From Planctomycetota bacterium (GTDB lineage: Bacteria > Planctomycetota > Phycisphaerae > UBA1845), in assembly GCA_030616775.1 (NCBI GenBank), contig JAUWWQ010000010.1:34588-98587 (forward strand): 64,000 bases of DNA, in the 5' to 3' direction. The notes beneath the pieces are model-generated. The model did not search any database and was not told the origin of the DNA. It saw only the letters and a program-made list of their open reading frames with translations. The translations under genes were made by a program, and so were the position numbers. Position 1 is the stretch's first letter. Every line of letters begins with the position of its first letter. This document shows positions 25,479-33,513 of the stretch, in pieces.

Positions 25479-26054
25479 CTAGGGTGTCAGCCGCTCGATC
25501 ATCGCTTTAGCCAACCTCTGTCCCTCCGCGACCGCGTCTGAAAGTTCTTGTTGAGCCTGTTGTTCGGCTTCTGCGTCGCCCTGGGCCACAGCGTTATGCA
25601 GCCTGGTGACGCAGTCGAGCTTGGTTCGGTAGTTCGCTGTGATGGTCTCAAGGGTGCCCCTGATTCCGGCATCCTCGATGGCAAGGGTACGAGCGAGCAT
25701 TTCAATATGCACTTCGCGAAGCTCTATGACGTGTTGGGACGCTTCCTTTACCCAACGATCGGCTGGAACGTTGGGGTCAAGGTAATCGCGCACGAGGGGA
25801 GTCGCTGCTCGATTCCATCGCGCCGCGAAATCCTCGAAGTCTTTGATGGCGTCCGCGTCGGCAGACGAGGTTGATTGCCCATGAGCCTCGAGCGCAACAC
25901 GAGCAGCATCCTGGCCAGTCTGTTTATTCTGCTGGTGCTCTAACTTGGAACCTGGTTGATTGCGTGAGCGCTCGGATTTCGACTCTGGCGGAGGGTCGCA
26001 GGCGACAATCATCAGAGTGAGTCCAGCGATACTCAAGAAATGACTATTCTTCAT
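25479..26054 (-). CDS. Small helical lipoprotein of unknown function
   Basis: 191 residues. The signal HFLSIAGLTLMIVAC gives a lipobox Cys at about residue 19, followed by a disordered polar linker (SKSERSRNQPGSKLEHQQNK) and a helical, acidic/Gln-rich C-terminal half (RTKLDCVTRLHNAVAQGD, QQAQQELSDAV). AAAGGGA lies seven bases before the ATG. It is not recognised. It lies alone on the minus strand inside the segment bounded by 81-bp repeats. Confidence 0.65.
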   Translation of the reverse strand: MKNSHFLSIAGLTLMIVACDPPPESKSERSRNQPGSKLEHQQNKQTGQDAARVALEAHGQSTSSADADAIKDFEDFAARWNRAATPLVRDYLDPNVPADRWVKEASQHVIELREVHIEMLARTLAIEDAGIRGTLETITANYRTKLDCVTRLHNAVAQGDAEAEQQAQQELSDAVAEGQRLAKAMIERLTP

Positions 26055-26175
26055 GGCATTCCCTTTCTCTTTGACACATGCCCGTGCAGCCTAACAATGC
26101 TGTGGTACTCCCGCCAGCCCAACGCCCCATGATTCGCCGCAGGGACGCCACACGTCACCACTGTGCGATGCTGCA

Positions 26176-26568
26176 CTAAGTCTCGCCGTTATCGTCACCA
26201 AGTTCTTCTTTCAGCTTCTTAATCTCACTCCTACGGCGTAACGCATCCAACTCCGCTTTTTCACGCCGCGTTTCCTGCATTGCCTGGACGGTTTCGCTTC
26301 GACTAATACGAGAGTATACGAATCGACCGATGTTGAAGATGAAGTACCATCCAACCATGTTCAGGGCAACGTAGAAGAAAAGAATCTCGATAATCGTCTC
26401 CCCTGGATTATCGTATCCCCCGTCGAATTGCTCTCCCAATTCTTCGTCGATGCAGCCCTTGATGAACATCAGTACGCCAATCATGCCCAGCAGGCAGAGC
26501 ATGACCTTCTCGCCAGCCTGAGACGTTGGCCACCAAAAGTTGAAGGGAGCGGGCTCCTGTTCTGACAT
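26176..26568 (-). CDS. Two-pass membrane protein with C-terminal coiled coil
   Basis: 130 residues. Two hydrophobic helices (KVMLCLLGMIGVLMFIKG and ILFFYVALNMVGWYFIFNIG) are separated by an acidic loop. A charged helix follows (QETRREKAELDALRRRSEIK KLKEEL) that should form a coiled coil. AGGAG lies eight bases before the ATG. It follows the small gene at 26580-26819 by 11 bp, so the two are one operon. Function unknown. Confidence 0.65.
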   Translation of the reverse strand: MSEQEPAPFNFWWPTSQAGEKVMLCLLGMIGVLMFIKGCIDEELGEQFDGGYDNPGETIIEILFFYVALNMVGWYFIFNIGRFVYSRISRSETVQAMQETRREKAELDALRRRSEIKKLKEELGDDNGET

Positions 26569-26579
26569 GGATTATGCTC

Positions 26580-26819
26580 CTATCGACCATCACGCTGTTC
26601 GTCCCAATCATGCTTTGCCAACGTAATCGCCTGCTCCAAATGCTTCATCCGTTTACACATATCCTTGACTTGTTCGCAGAGTCCCGCCGCTTCATCCTTC
26701 AAGGGTCCCGCTTCGATCTTCATCCACAGGCTGTCCAGCTTTAGATGCAACGCCTGCAATGCGTCCTTCATGTCCCCAGCATTTTCTATCGCCTTGTCAA
26801 TCGGCTTGTCAATCGGCAT
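26580..26819 (-). CDS. Small helical hypothetical protein
   Basis: 79 residues from the ATG at 26819 (MPIDKPIDKAIENAG), with AAGGGA seven bases upstream. The sequence is all helical, amphipathic and charged, with two Cys (LCEQVKDMCKRM). No known domain. It is the first recognisable gene of a two-gene operon with the coiled-coil membrane protein, so they may act together. A basic 78-codon frame just upstream (26809-27045) overlaps its start and is less convincing. Confidence 0.5.
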   Translation of the reverse strand: MPIDKPIDKAIENAGDMKDALQALHLKLDSLWMKIEAGPLKDEAAGLCEQVKDMCKRMKHLEQAITLAKHDWDEQRDGR

Positions 26820-27179
26820 AGTCCGTCCCTTCAAATCTACTTGCCCTCAAGACCTTGACCATTTGAATCACGCGATCAAGGTAGCAACGCAGCCGAGACA
26901 CGCAAGCCCAGAATCTCGCGGGGAAATTGAATTCTTTCACGGTCCCACGGAACCAGCACAAGAGCTTCCAAGCCGTCCTGCCTCTCGATAGACCAGCCAG
27001 CCGAAGAAGGCTCAGAAACCGCCTGAAAATGGCTCCTAGAGGCATCCTGAAGCAGCCCCACGAGCCAGCACGAAACGAGTCAATAAAATCTCAAGATTTC
27101 GGTGACATGACCCTTGCGCTGAACGGCATTCTCTGGCGCAATGAAGCTGGCGAATGGTCGCCAACAGGAGCCAGTAACC

Positions 27180-27713
27180 ATGAAAACAATCTGTTATCTC
27201 AGAGTAAGCAGCCGCAAGCGAAACGGACGCTCTCGCCAGACCACCGAATCCCAGAAGCTCGCCCTTCGTCGTTACTGCCAACAGCAACAAGTCCTTGAAG
27301 CCTGTCGTCAAGGCAAGTACGGTCAGCTCATCGTCTGGAAGCTTGACAGGCTCGGACGCTCCACGCTGGAGACGATCAGGACGATTCAGGAACTCATGCA
27401 GTTCAAGATCAGGATCGTGGTCACGACCCAAGGGCTGACGTTCGACGACTCGCCTTACTTGATCTTTCTGATACAGCTCTTCGCGGCTCTCGCGGAACTC
27501 GAATCCAACCACGCCAGCGAGAGGATCAGGGCAGGCTTAGCCGTCGCGACAGCGAAGGGAACGAGACTCGGACGCCCAATCGACCAACGCAAGCGAGCCA
27601 AGCTCCAGAAATGGGCTGACAAAGGCGTCCCGGTCAAAGAACAGGCGAAGCGACTCGGGGTATCCCTCGCGTCGGTCTACGCCATGCGCGGACGCATGGA
27701 GCTATCGGATTGA
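27180..27713 (+). CDS. Serine recombinase (resolvase/invertase family), internally shortened
   Basis: 177 residues from ATG 27180, which has AGGAG ~11 bases upstream. It has the N-terminal catalytic block ICYLRVSSRK (nucleophilic Ser10 in RVS), VWKLDRLGRSTLETIRTIQ, the SPYLIFLIQLFAALAELES helix, RIRAGLAVATAKGTRLGRP and a C-terminal helix-turn-helix (VKEQAKRLGVSLASVYAMRG). Family members usually have ~25 more residues between the first helix and 'L..A..GK', carrying the 'vSG' block; here RRYCQQQ runs directly into QVLEACRQGKYGQLIVWKLD. The enzyme may therefore be impaired. It sits inside direct repeats, consistent with a mobile island. Confidence 0.8.
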   Translation: MKTICYLRVSSRKRNGRSRQTTESQKLALRRYCQQQQVLEACRQGKYGQLIVWKLDRLGRSTLETIRTIQELMQFKIRIVVTTQGLTFDDSPYLIFLIQLFAALAELESNHASERIRAGLAVATAKGTRLGRPIDQRKRAKLQKWADKGVPVKEQAKRLGVSLASVYAMRGRMELSD

Positions 27714-27755
27714 AACGCGAGGCAGACCGCCAAGTAGGTGTAACGTGGCCTACTC

Positions 27756-28307
27756 ATGGGTGATTTGACGCCGACTTGGCGCGGAGCCCTCTTTCTGGTA
27801 TTCGTAGCTGTCATGGGAATCGGTGAATCAATCAAGGTTGCCTTGGGGCTCGCAGTCAAAGTTCGTGACGCGAAGCTACAGGCTGACATACAGGCAGCTC
27901 TTATTTCCGCTCAGGGCGAAGCCCTTTCATTACAGCAACGGGTATCGGAGTTGCTGGAAGAGAACGATGCGCTGAAGGCAGAACTTCGCAAGAAGGTCGA
28001 TACTCCCGCCGAGCGCAAGTCAATCAATGGCATCTGGTGGGGAGTTCTTCCGGGAGAAAAAGAGAGCATGCCGTTCTGCCCGAAATGTGCTCCTGACAAG
28101 TGGGCACCTCTTGAACGTGACTTCCGCTTCGCTAACGGTCGAGTTCGCGACGACGGAGAATTCACGTACTGTTGCGGAGCTTGCGGTTTCCTCTCGGTCA
28201 GGAACATCGAAGACGAGAGGAGCAAGGGGGCATTGCTTGACCCGCCACCACCAGAGCCACGACAACCCTGCGATCCACAGTTCCCTCCAGAAACGCCGTG
28301 TGTATGA
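27756..28307 (+). CDS. Membrane-anchored coiled-coil protein with zinc ribbon
   Basis: 183 residues. An N-terminal hydrophobic segment (GALFLVFVAVMGIGESIKVALG) is followed by a coiled coil (ADIQAALISAQGEALSLQQR...ELLEENDALKAELRKK). Then comes a probable zinc site of two CxxC pairs (FCPKCAPDK and CCGACGFLS), and a Pro-rich tail. It is similar in build to 'phage-like' accessory proteins of unknown role. It follows the recombinase by 42 bp on the same strand and may be carried with it. Confidence 0.55.
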   Translation: MGDLTPTWRGALFLVFVAVMGIGESIKVALGLAVKVRDAKLQADIQAALISAQGEALSLQQRVSELLEENDALKAELRKKVDTPAERKSINGIWWGVLPGEKESMPFCPKCAPDKWAPLERDFRFANGRVRDDGEFTYCCGACGFLSVRNIEDERSKGALLDPPPPEPRQPCDPQFPPETPCV

Positions 28308-28465
28308 GATGGGCAAACTTTATAGTGCCACACATCCGGCACCCGAGCCGCTAACATAATCATTTGTTTGAGTTGTCGTCGTGATCCTAGCTCACGTACG
28401 AGGGGTCAGAAAAGGTGTCAGGATGAATTTCTCGACATCGTGAGCAGACTCGGTAGACTTTGGGC
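28308..28465. repeat. Short gap with RAYT-associated repeat
   Basis: GTCAGAAAAGGTGTCAGGAT followed by GAATTTCTCGACATCG (28406-28440) matches one arm of the inverted repeats at 43612-43667 and 44126-44183. It lies directly upstream of the broken IS200-like gene, the usual place for such repeats. Confidence 0.45.
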
Positions 28466-28582
28466 ATGGGACGACCGCCACGCGTCACGGAGCCGGGGCT
28501 TGCCTATCACGTTTTGAATCGGCGGGTGATACGCGGACACGATCGAAGAAGTTGTATCCATCATTCGAGACGTAACCGAGCA
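28466..28582 (+). pseudogene. IS200-like (REP-associated) transposase, N-terminal fragment
   Basis: MGRPPRVTEPGLAYHVLNRR is the typical start of planctomycete and proteobacterial REP-associated tyrosine transposases (Y1_Tnp family). Similarity stops within about 25 residues. The HUH motif and catalytic Tyr are absent, and the 81-bp direct repeat begins at 28583, so the gene was cut off by that insertion or a deletion. Confidence 0.6.
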
Positions 28583-28663
28583 GTAGTATCACGGAATCGC
28601 GGCAACTGGCTACGGCCGCCACGGGGGGCGGCCGCTACGTAAAAACGAAGCCTGCTGTAGCCC
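28583..28663. repeat. 81-bp direct repeat, right copy (island boundary)
   Basis: Same orientation as 24945-25025 with about three differences (ACGGAATC for ACAGAATC, GCGG for GTGG, GCCACGG for GCTACGG). It truncates the IS200-like transposase. The gap from here to 28777 has no recognised gene. Confidence 0.75.
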
Positions 28664-28777
28664 ACGGCTCTCTTAGGATTTTAGTGGCAATGCTCGTGAA
28701 CCCCGGTACTAACGCCGTTGATGCCTCATCCTGAGGCCCGAAGCGCAAACCCCGGACGGTTGCGCGGCACCGGGAGG

Positions 28778-31700
28778 TCACCCTCCCACAAAACCATACT
28801 CTCTCAGTTCCGGGGCGAGCATGCGATCGATCCGCGACTTGCACGAGGCCAGATGGCTCTCTGAAGCGAAATCGACGCCCCCGCTCGCCAGGGCTTGCTC
28901 AATCTGCTCGTTCAGCTTGCGCAGTGAGTTTTGAACCATAGCGTGTAAGTCGGGTGACACCGCCGTCCCGGGTTGTGTTCGCACAAGCGGCTCGACGACG
29001 TTGAGGTACTCGCGCTGCAGCGAACGCCGGATGCTGGAGATAAACGGCTGGGCATCACTCCACTGGCCGCTGCTTATTCTCTTTGGGTCGGCCAGGTCGG
29101 ACCAACATGCCCCTTGGACGCGCTGCAAGTATTCCGCAATGGTGAACTTATCCTTGGAGGTCGTCTTCATCTCGGCGTCCTGGATACGGCGAAGCGTGTT
29201 GGGGAAGAGCCTGTCGAACAAGTTCCACCATTGCAGCACACTGATCAGGTCATGGATAGGGAAGTCCACCATGAAGTTGATCTGGACACCGGCATGCCAC
29301 CAGCGCGGGGCGGCCAGGTGATTGAGCACCTCCGGAGAAACCGAGAAGAACTCATCGCTGTAGAGATTCTCCTCGATAAACGCCAGTGCCTTGCGCTGCA
29401 GCTCGGGGTCAACGAGCACGAGCGGGGGTGAGGCCTCGGGATCACCCCGGTGACTGCGGCTGGTATACTGCCCGCCGATATAACGCCCCACATAATCGAT
29501 CGTGAAAGCCTTCTCCACCAGCAGACTGACGTACGCTCGACGGAGGTGGTACCAGCTCTCGCGGTCTTTGACGGCCCATTCGAGGATGTTGTCCATCCGC
29601 TTGTCGATCAGCTCAAATCGCTCGCGAGCCCATTCGATCGGGTCACTGCCCATGTCAAACCTGTTGGAGCGTGGGTCGGGACTCAGGCCGGTGGTATCCT
29701 GATCGCTGGCATACGCCAGCTCAGGCTCGGCGGCGCGCGAGGCAATGGCGTGTAGCATTTCGAGCTCGGCGGCATTGGGGCCCTTAAACGCCGGTGCCGC
29801 GGGCTTCTTGTCCGGTTTCTCATCGGAGGCCGCTTCGGCCATCATCGCCTTTGCTCCCTCGGATTCGATCAGTTTCTTGATCTCCGGAGGCAGCTTATCG
29901 AGCAGTTCCTTGGGGATCTGACCCAGCACTCCGGCCCCGGCATCGCCGGCCGCCTCAGCTTCGGCTTTCTCTTCGCTCTCCGGTGACTCCTCCTGATCCT
30001 CAGCGGGTGTTTCCGGCTTATAGGAGCCGTCGGCGGGTCGATAGCCGTACTCGATCGCCCAGTAGTCATAGGGGCCTATGGTCGGGGTGATGAAGTGGCC
30101 CTCGAGAGCGTCCTCCGCGAAGAACAGCATCGGATTGTAGTCCATGATCGATCCGACCAAGGGCTCACCAGTAGTGCGTCGCCGCTTGATCTCATCGAGT
30201 GAGTAGATCGAGCTGGCTTTGAAGTTGTGTCGCAGGCCGAGTGTGTGTCCCACCTCATGCGTTACGACTTCCTTTATCGCGTCGTACAAAAACCTGTCGA
30301 TGACCTCCTTGGGTTGGCCGGCCAGCATCGCGTGAGCGATGGCCATTTGATGCTTCATGCCTTCGGCGTATTCACAGCCGATATGGCCTCGCTGGTGCAT
30401 TCGCTGCCGCATGGCCTCGCGCATGGCGGATTCCTCACCCTGACCGAAGGCGAAGCTCTCCCATTCACGCTGTGGCCGCTTCCACTCGGGGTGTTTCTCC
30501 AGAAACTTGCGAATCGCCGGGTCGCGCATCTTCAAGGCCGTCGCAGTCGAGGGCAGATTGTGCTCGGCGCTTAGCTGAAAATAGCGAACCATCGAGTCGT
30601 CAAAGACGATATCCGCATCGTAGATCTGACCGGTAAACGGGTTCGACCGATGCGGTCCCATGGCAAACCCCGCACCGGTCACAATCCAACGGAAGAAGCT
30701 GTATCGCATGTCTTCGGGGTCTAGATCCTTCCACTCATTGTCTTTAGTCTGCTGCCGGACTTCGACTGCATTGACAAAGCCGATCTTCTCAAAGGCCTTG
30801 TTCCACTCCAGGATGCCGTCGCGCACCGCCCTGCGGAACTTCACCGGCACGGTCTTTTCGATATAGAAGGTGATGGGTTTTTTCGGCTCGCACACGGACA
30901 AACTGGCGTCGCGCTTCACCAGGTGCCACCGGTCGATGTAGCGGTTGAAAATGTCCCGGGAGTCGGTCGGCTTGGCCCAGTCCTGGTTGGTGGTGAGAAA
31001 GTAACCGACACGGTCATCCGCCACCCGTGGTGTGTAGTCGCTTTTGGGAAACTTCCAGAAACTGAAATGGACAAGCTTCTTGTCGTACGATCCCGGCGGC
31101 GCCGTCCGACCGACTGCAAGTTCCACGCCGATCTCTACGTTGAACTCGAAAGTCTTTTTCTTTGTCCACTTACTGAGTGACGGATTTATGGCACCACCGC
31201 GCATGCCCGGGAACATTCCTGCAGACATCCAGCCGATATCGGCGAAGTTGCTCTTGAGCATTTTGCCAAGGTCGATCAGCGGGTCGCCGCCTGGTGACTT
31301 GGTGACAATGGGGACGGCCACACGGATGCGGTCAGGGTACGTGCGGCGCACCACGTCGCTTACGGTGTGGTCGTCCTTGACCACGAAGCGGGTCTCCGGC
31401 TCGATGAGCAGCAGTTTCTTGGCGAGCACTTCCCATTGAACCACGCGCTCGTCGAGGGGGAAGCCGGTGAAGAATCCGCCGCCGGAGAAGCTGGTCGACA
31501 GCATGAACTTCTCGCCCAAAAAGCCGGACGGAATCTGGCAGAGCAGCTTCTCTCTGTCCTTATCCTTGGCACTTGAGGGGTATTGCCACAGGGTGAACAA
31601 CCCCTTTTGCGATTCCATGTCCTTGGTGACTTCTTCGAACTTGGGGAACATCCCCTTTTCCGGCGGCTTGCCGGCCTTGGCTTCGGCTGCCGCCTTGACC

Positions 31701-31804
31701 ATCTCGGCGGCCTCGAGGGCCTGATCGCCGGCCGGTGGACCGGCCTCCGTGCTCACCCAGGCCAACGATACGGCAAGGCAACAAGCGGAAATGCGGCGCA
31801 GCAT
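28778..31804 (-). CDS. Secreted zinc-dependent metalloprotease (DUF5117/DUF4953 type)
   Basis: 1008 residues. A signal peptide (SACCLAVSLAWVSTEAG) is followed by a DUF5117-like N-terminal region (FTGFPLDERVVQWEV, YPDRIRVAVPIVTKSPGG). The catalytic domain has the extended zinc motif HEVGHTLGLRH (His516, His520, His526) and Met-turn-like SIMDYNPM. A Glu/Ala/Lys-rich insert (~630-700) separates it from the C-terminal DUF4953-like region. AAGGAG lies seven bases before the ATG. Such proteins are large extracytoplasmic proteases of Bacteroidota and Planctomycetota with unknown substrates. Monocistronic, with repeat-filled flanks. Confidence 0.92.
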   Translation of the reverse strand: MLRRISACCLAVSLAWVSTEAGPPAGDQALEAAEMVKAAAEAKAGKPPEKGMFPKFEEVTKDMESQKGLFTLWQYPSSAKDKDREKLLCQIPSGFLGEKFMLSTSFSGGGFFTGFPLDERVVQWEVLAKKLLLIEPETRFVVKDDHTVSDVVRRTYPDRIRVAVPIVTKSPGGDPLIDLGKMLKSNFADIGWMSAGMFPGMRGGAINPSLSKWTKKKTFEFNVEIGVELAVGRTAPPGSYDKKLVHFSFWKFPKSDYTPRVADDRVGYFLTTNQDWAKPTDSRDIFNRYIDRWHLVKRDASLSVCEPKKPITFYIEKTVPVKFRRAVRDGILEWNKAFEKIGFVNAVEVRQQTKDNEWKDLDPEDMRYSFFRWIVTGAGFAMGPHRSNPFTGQIYDADIVFDDSMVRYFQLSAEHNLPSTATALKMRDPAIRKFLEKHPEWKRPQREWESFAFGQGEESAMREAMRQRMHQRGHIGCEYAEGMKHQMAIAHAMLAGQPKEVIDRFLYDAIKEVVTHEVGHTLGLRHNFKASSIYSLDEIKRRRTTGEPLVGSIMDYNPMLFFAEDALEGHFITPTIGPYDYWAIEYGYRPADGSYKPETPAEDQEESPESEEKAEAEAAGDAGAGVLGQIPKELLDKLPPEIKKLIESEGAKAMMAEAASDEKPDKKPAAPAFKGPNAAELEMLHAIASRAAEPELAYASDQDTTGLSPDPRSNRFDMGSDPIEWARERFELIDKRMDNILEWAVKDRESWYHLRRAYVSLLVEKAFTIDYVGRYIGGQYTSRSHRGDPEASPPLVLVDPELQRKALAFIEENLYSDEFFSVSPEVLNHLAAPRWWHAGVQINFMVDFPIHDLISVLQWWNLFDRLFPNTLRRIQDAEMKTTSKDKFTIAEYLQRVQGACWSDLADPKRISSGQWSDAQPFISSIRRSLQREYLNVVEPLVRTQPGTAVSPDLHAMVQNSLRKLNEQIEQALASGGVDFASESHLASCKSRIDRMLAPELREYGFVGG

Positions 31805-32473
31805 GGCATGTCTCCTTAGCGAAAGACGCCGACCGCCTCAGGCACCACGCGCGCCCTAATTGGCTCGGCCGACGAGACCTCCCTAGCATTAATAACAGCC
31901 CAAAGGGGCATCCCGTTCGGCGGGGATGATACACCAAATCCCTTTGGAGCGCTTCCTTATATGTCGGCTGTGGCGGTAAGTTTCAGTCAAGATATGTCGG
32001 CCTTTGTCGCCGGGTCTCAAGCGGCCTCGATACCAATACTGCCAAAGCAGGTACGGCATCTTCCACGCCTCGAGAGATAGTCCGCCCGTCCAAAAAAGGT
32101 GGGTCCTGCGACCCATCCTACGTTCTCTGACCCCGGAGAACTGACGACTGATGACTGAGAACTGACAACTGCTCATCCGGCTTCGCCACTGGCCTCATGA
32201 ACAGGATGCTCCTGTTCTGCCTGCCTCAAATCGGGAAGAGACGCGGGTGGTCGGCTGGGACGAGATTCCCATCTCGTCCCGGCTCGGGCAGGAGTCCGTT
32301 CCTGCGAGTGGCTGGAAAGGATTCCAGGAGTGAGGGTGCGAGAACGGATTCTCGCACCAGCGGCTCGACACTCTTGTGCGAGAACGGATTCTCGCACCAG
32401 CGGCAGGGACTCTCTTCACCACGACGCCCGTGGCCGCCGCGCCCACGCACTAATCCGCTCGTAGCACGACCAG
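31805..32473. repeat. Gene-free field of GATTC-centred palindromes
   Basis: From about 32240 to 32405 several hairpins stand in a row: GGGACGAGATTCCCATCTCG+TCCC, GGAAAGGATTCCAGGAG, and TGCGAGAACGGATTCTCGCA, the last present twice with a 29-bp spacer unit. A related array lies at 32905-33020, so the small His-rich gene is flanked on both sides. The stretch 31805-32200 shows TGACGACTGATGACTGAGAA-like short repeats and no gene. Confidence 0.6.
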
Positions 32474-32821
32474 TTAGAAGCGGCGCCGTTTGATCTTGAT
32501 CTTCTTATGGCCGCGATGAGAGGGCTTGAACGCGTGTTTGCCGACGATGATCCAGCGCGAGCCGTTCCAATTATGCCCGCAGTGCGGCCCGTGCCGGTGG
32601 CCACCGGCCAACACCACGACTCTCGTTCCATCCCAGTAGTGGTCGTGACAATCGTGAGAGCAGACGTGACCCTCGTGCGCGTACACGTGCGTCACGCCGG
32701 CGGGTCGGTGGCGATAATGATGGTCGTCATAGGCGCTCATCGAGAAGCTGCTGATCCGGCAACCGCCGGTAAAAATCACTGCTGTTGCGAGAGCCGCGAG
32801 GCCAATCAAACGAGTGTACAT
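32474..32821 (-). CDS. Small His-rich lipoprotein
   Basis: 115 residues. The signal LIGLAALATAVIFTGGC gives a lipobox Cys at about residue 21. The mature protein is strikingly rich in His, with Cys pairs (DDHHYRHRP, YAHEGHVCSHDCHDHYWDG, GGHRHGPHCGHNW) and ends in a strongly basic tail (HRGHKKIKIKRRRF). It could bind metal ions such as Zn, Ni or Cu outside the cytoplasm; this is inferred from composition. The gene is isolated between two arrays of GATTC-centred hairpins. Confidence 0.7.
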   Translation of the reverse strand: MYTRLIGLAALATAVIFTGGCRISSFSMSAYDDHHYRHRPAGVTHVYAHEGHVCSHDCHDHYWDGTRVVVLAGGHRHGPHCGHNWNGSRWIIVGKHAFKPSHRGHKKIKIKRRRF

Positions 32822-33513
32822 TAGTCAATCTCCGTTCCGGGCGTATGAATCCCTATCCAACATAAGATTCCCCGTCCGGGCGGGCCAATAGGAAAATGGA
32901 CCATCTTCTGCGGCTGGGACGAGATTCCCATCTCGTCACAGCTCGCCGAGGAACCCCTTCCTGCGAGCACCTGGACAGAATTCCAGGAATGAGGGTGCGA
33001 GAACTGATTCTCGCACCAGCGTGTCCTGGCCGTCGCTGCTCCCAGGCCGTATCGCCACGCGCTGCAAAAAGCAGCGCTGCGCCGCCTCCGCGCCCCTTGA
33101 ATCACACACCGAACATCTAAGAATAAACTCAGCCTCGTGGACCCATAACCGACTGCGCCGGGGTGCCCATGCTTCTCGCGTGCAATCGGCAGTCTCCCGT
33201 GGCCATGTTGCGTGGCTGTCCCATCCTCTTGCGAAGCACGGCGTGGGACGGACGTGTGGTCTGGTGAAGCCAGGCCGTGGCGTACGAATGCGTCTCTTCA
33301 AGGAGTGCGCCACCCACGAGGGTTGGCGCTGCGTCTGGACTTGGGGGTCGCGCATAGCTCAACCTACGATCTTGACACCACGGCCCTGCTGCGCTTCGCT
33401 CCGCAGGATCGTGGCGTGCTGCTCCGGCCCCTGGAAGGTCGAAGATTCCGATTCATTGGGGGACGAAGCACGGTCGCAGCCTTTGGCTGGCGAGAGCCGG
33501 TTGTTCGTCGGGT
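32822..33513. repeat. Gene-free repeat field between the His-rich lipoprotein and polA
   Basis: 32905-33020 repeats the hairpin array seen at 32240-32405 (GGGACGAGATTCCCATCTCG, GGACAGAATTCCAGGAATGA, GTGCGAGAACTGATTCTCGCA). 33310-33335 holds GCCACCCACGAGGGTTGGCGC, related to the palindrome inside 11210-11326. I saw no gene; open frames here look like readings of repeats. Confidence 0.5.

Noticed and set aside
24945..28663. CRISPR array or toxin-antitoxin pair in the small island
   Set aside because: No regular short repeats with spacers; the two-gene operon has a membrane protein and a small helical protein but no toxin fold I can recognise.
32197..32493. Open frames in the hairpin field before the His-rich lipoprotein
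   Set aside because: They translate palindromic arrays repeated elsewhere; no start signals.
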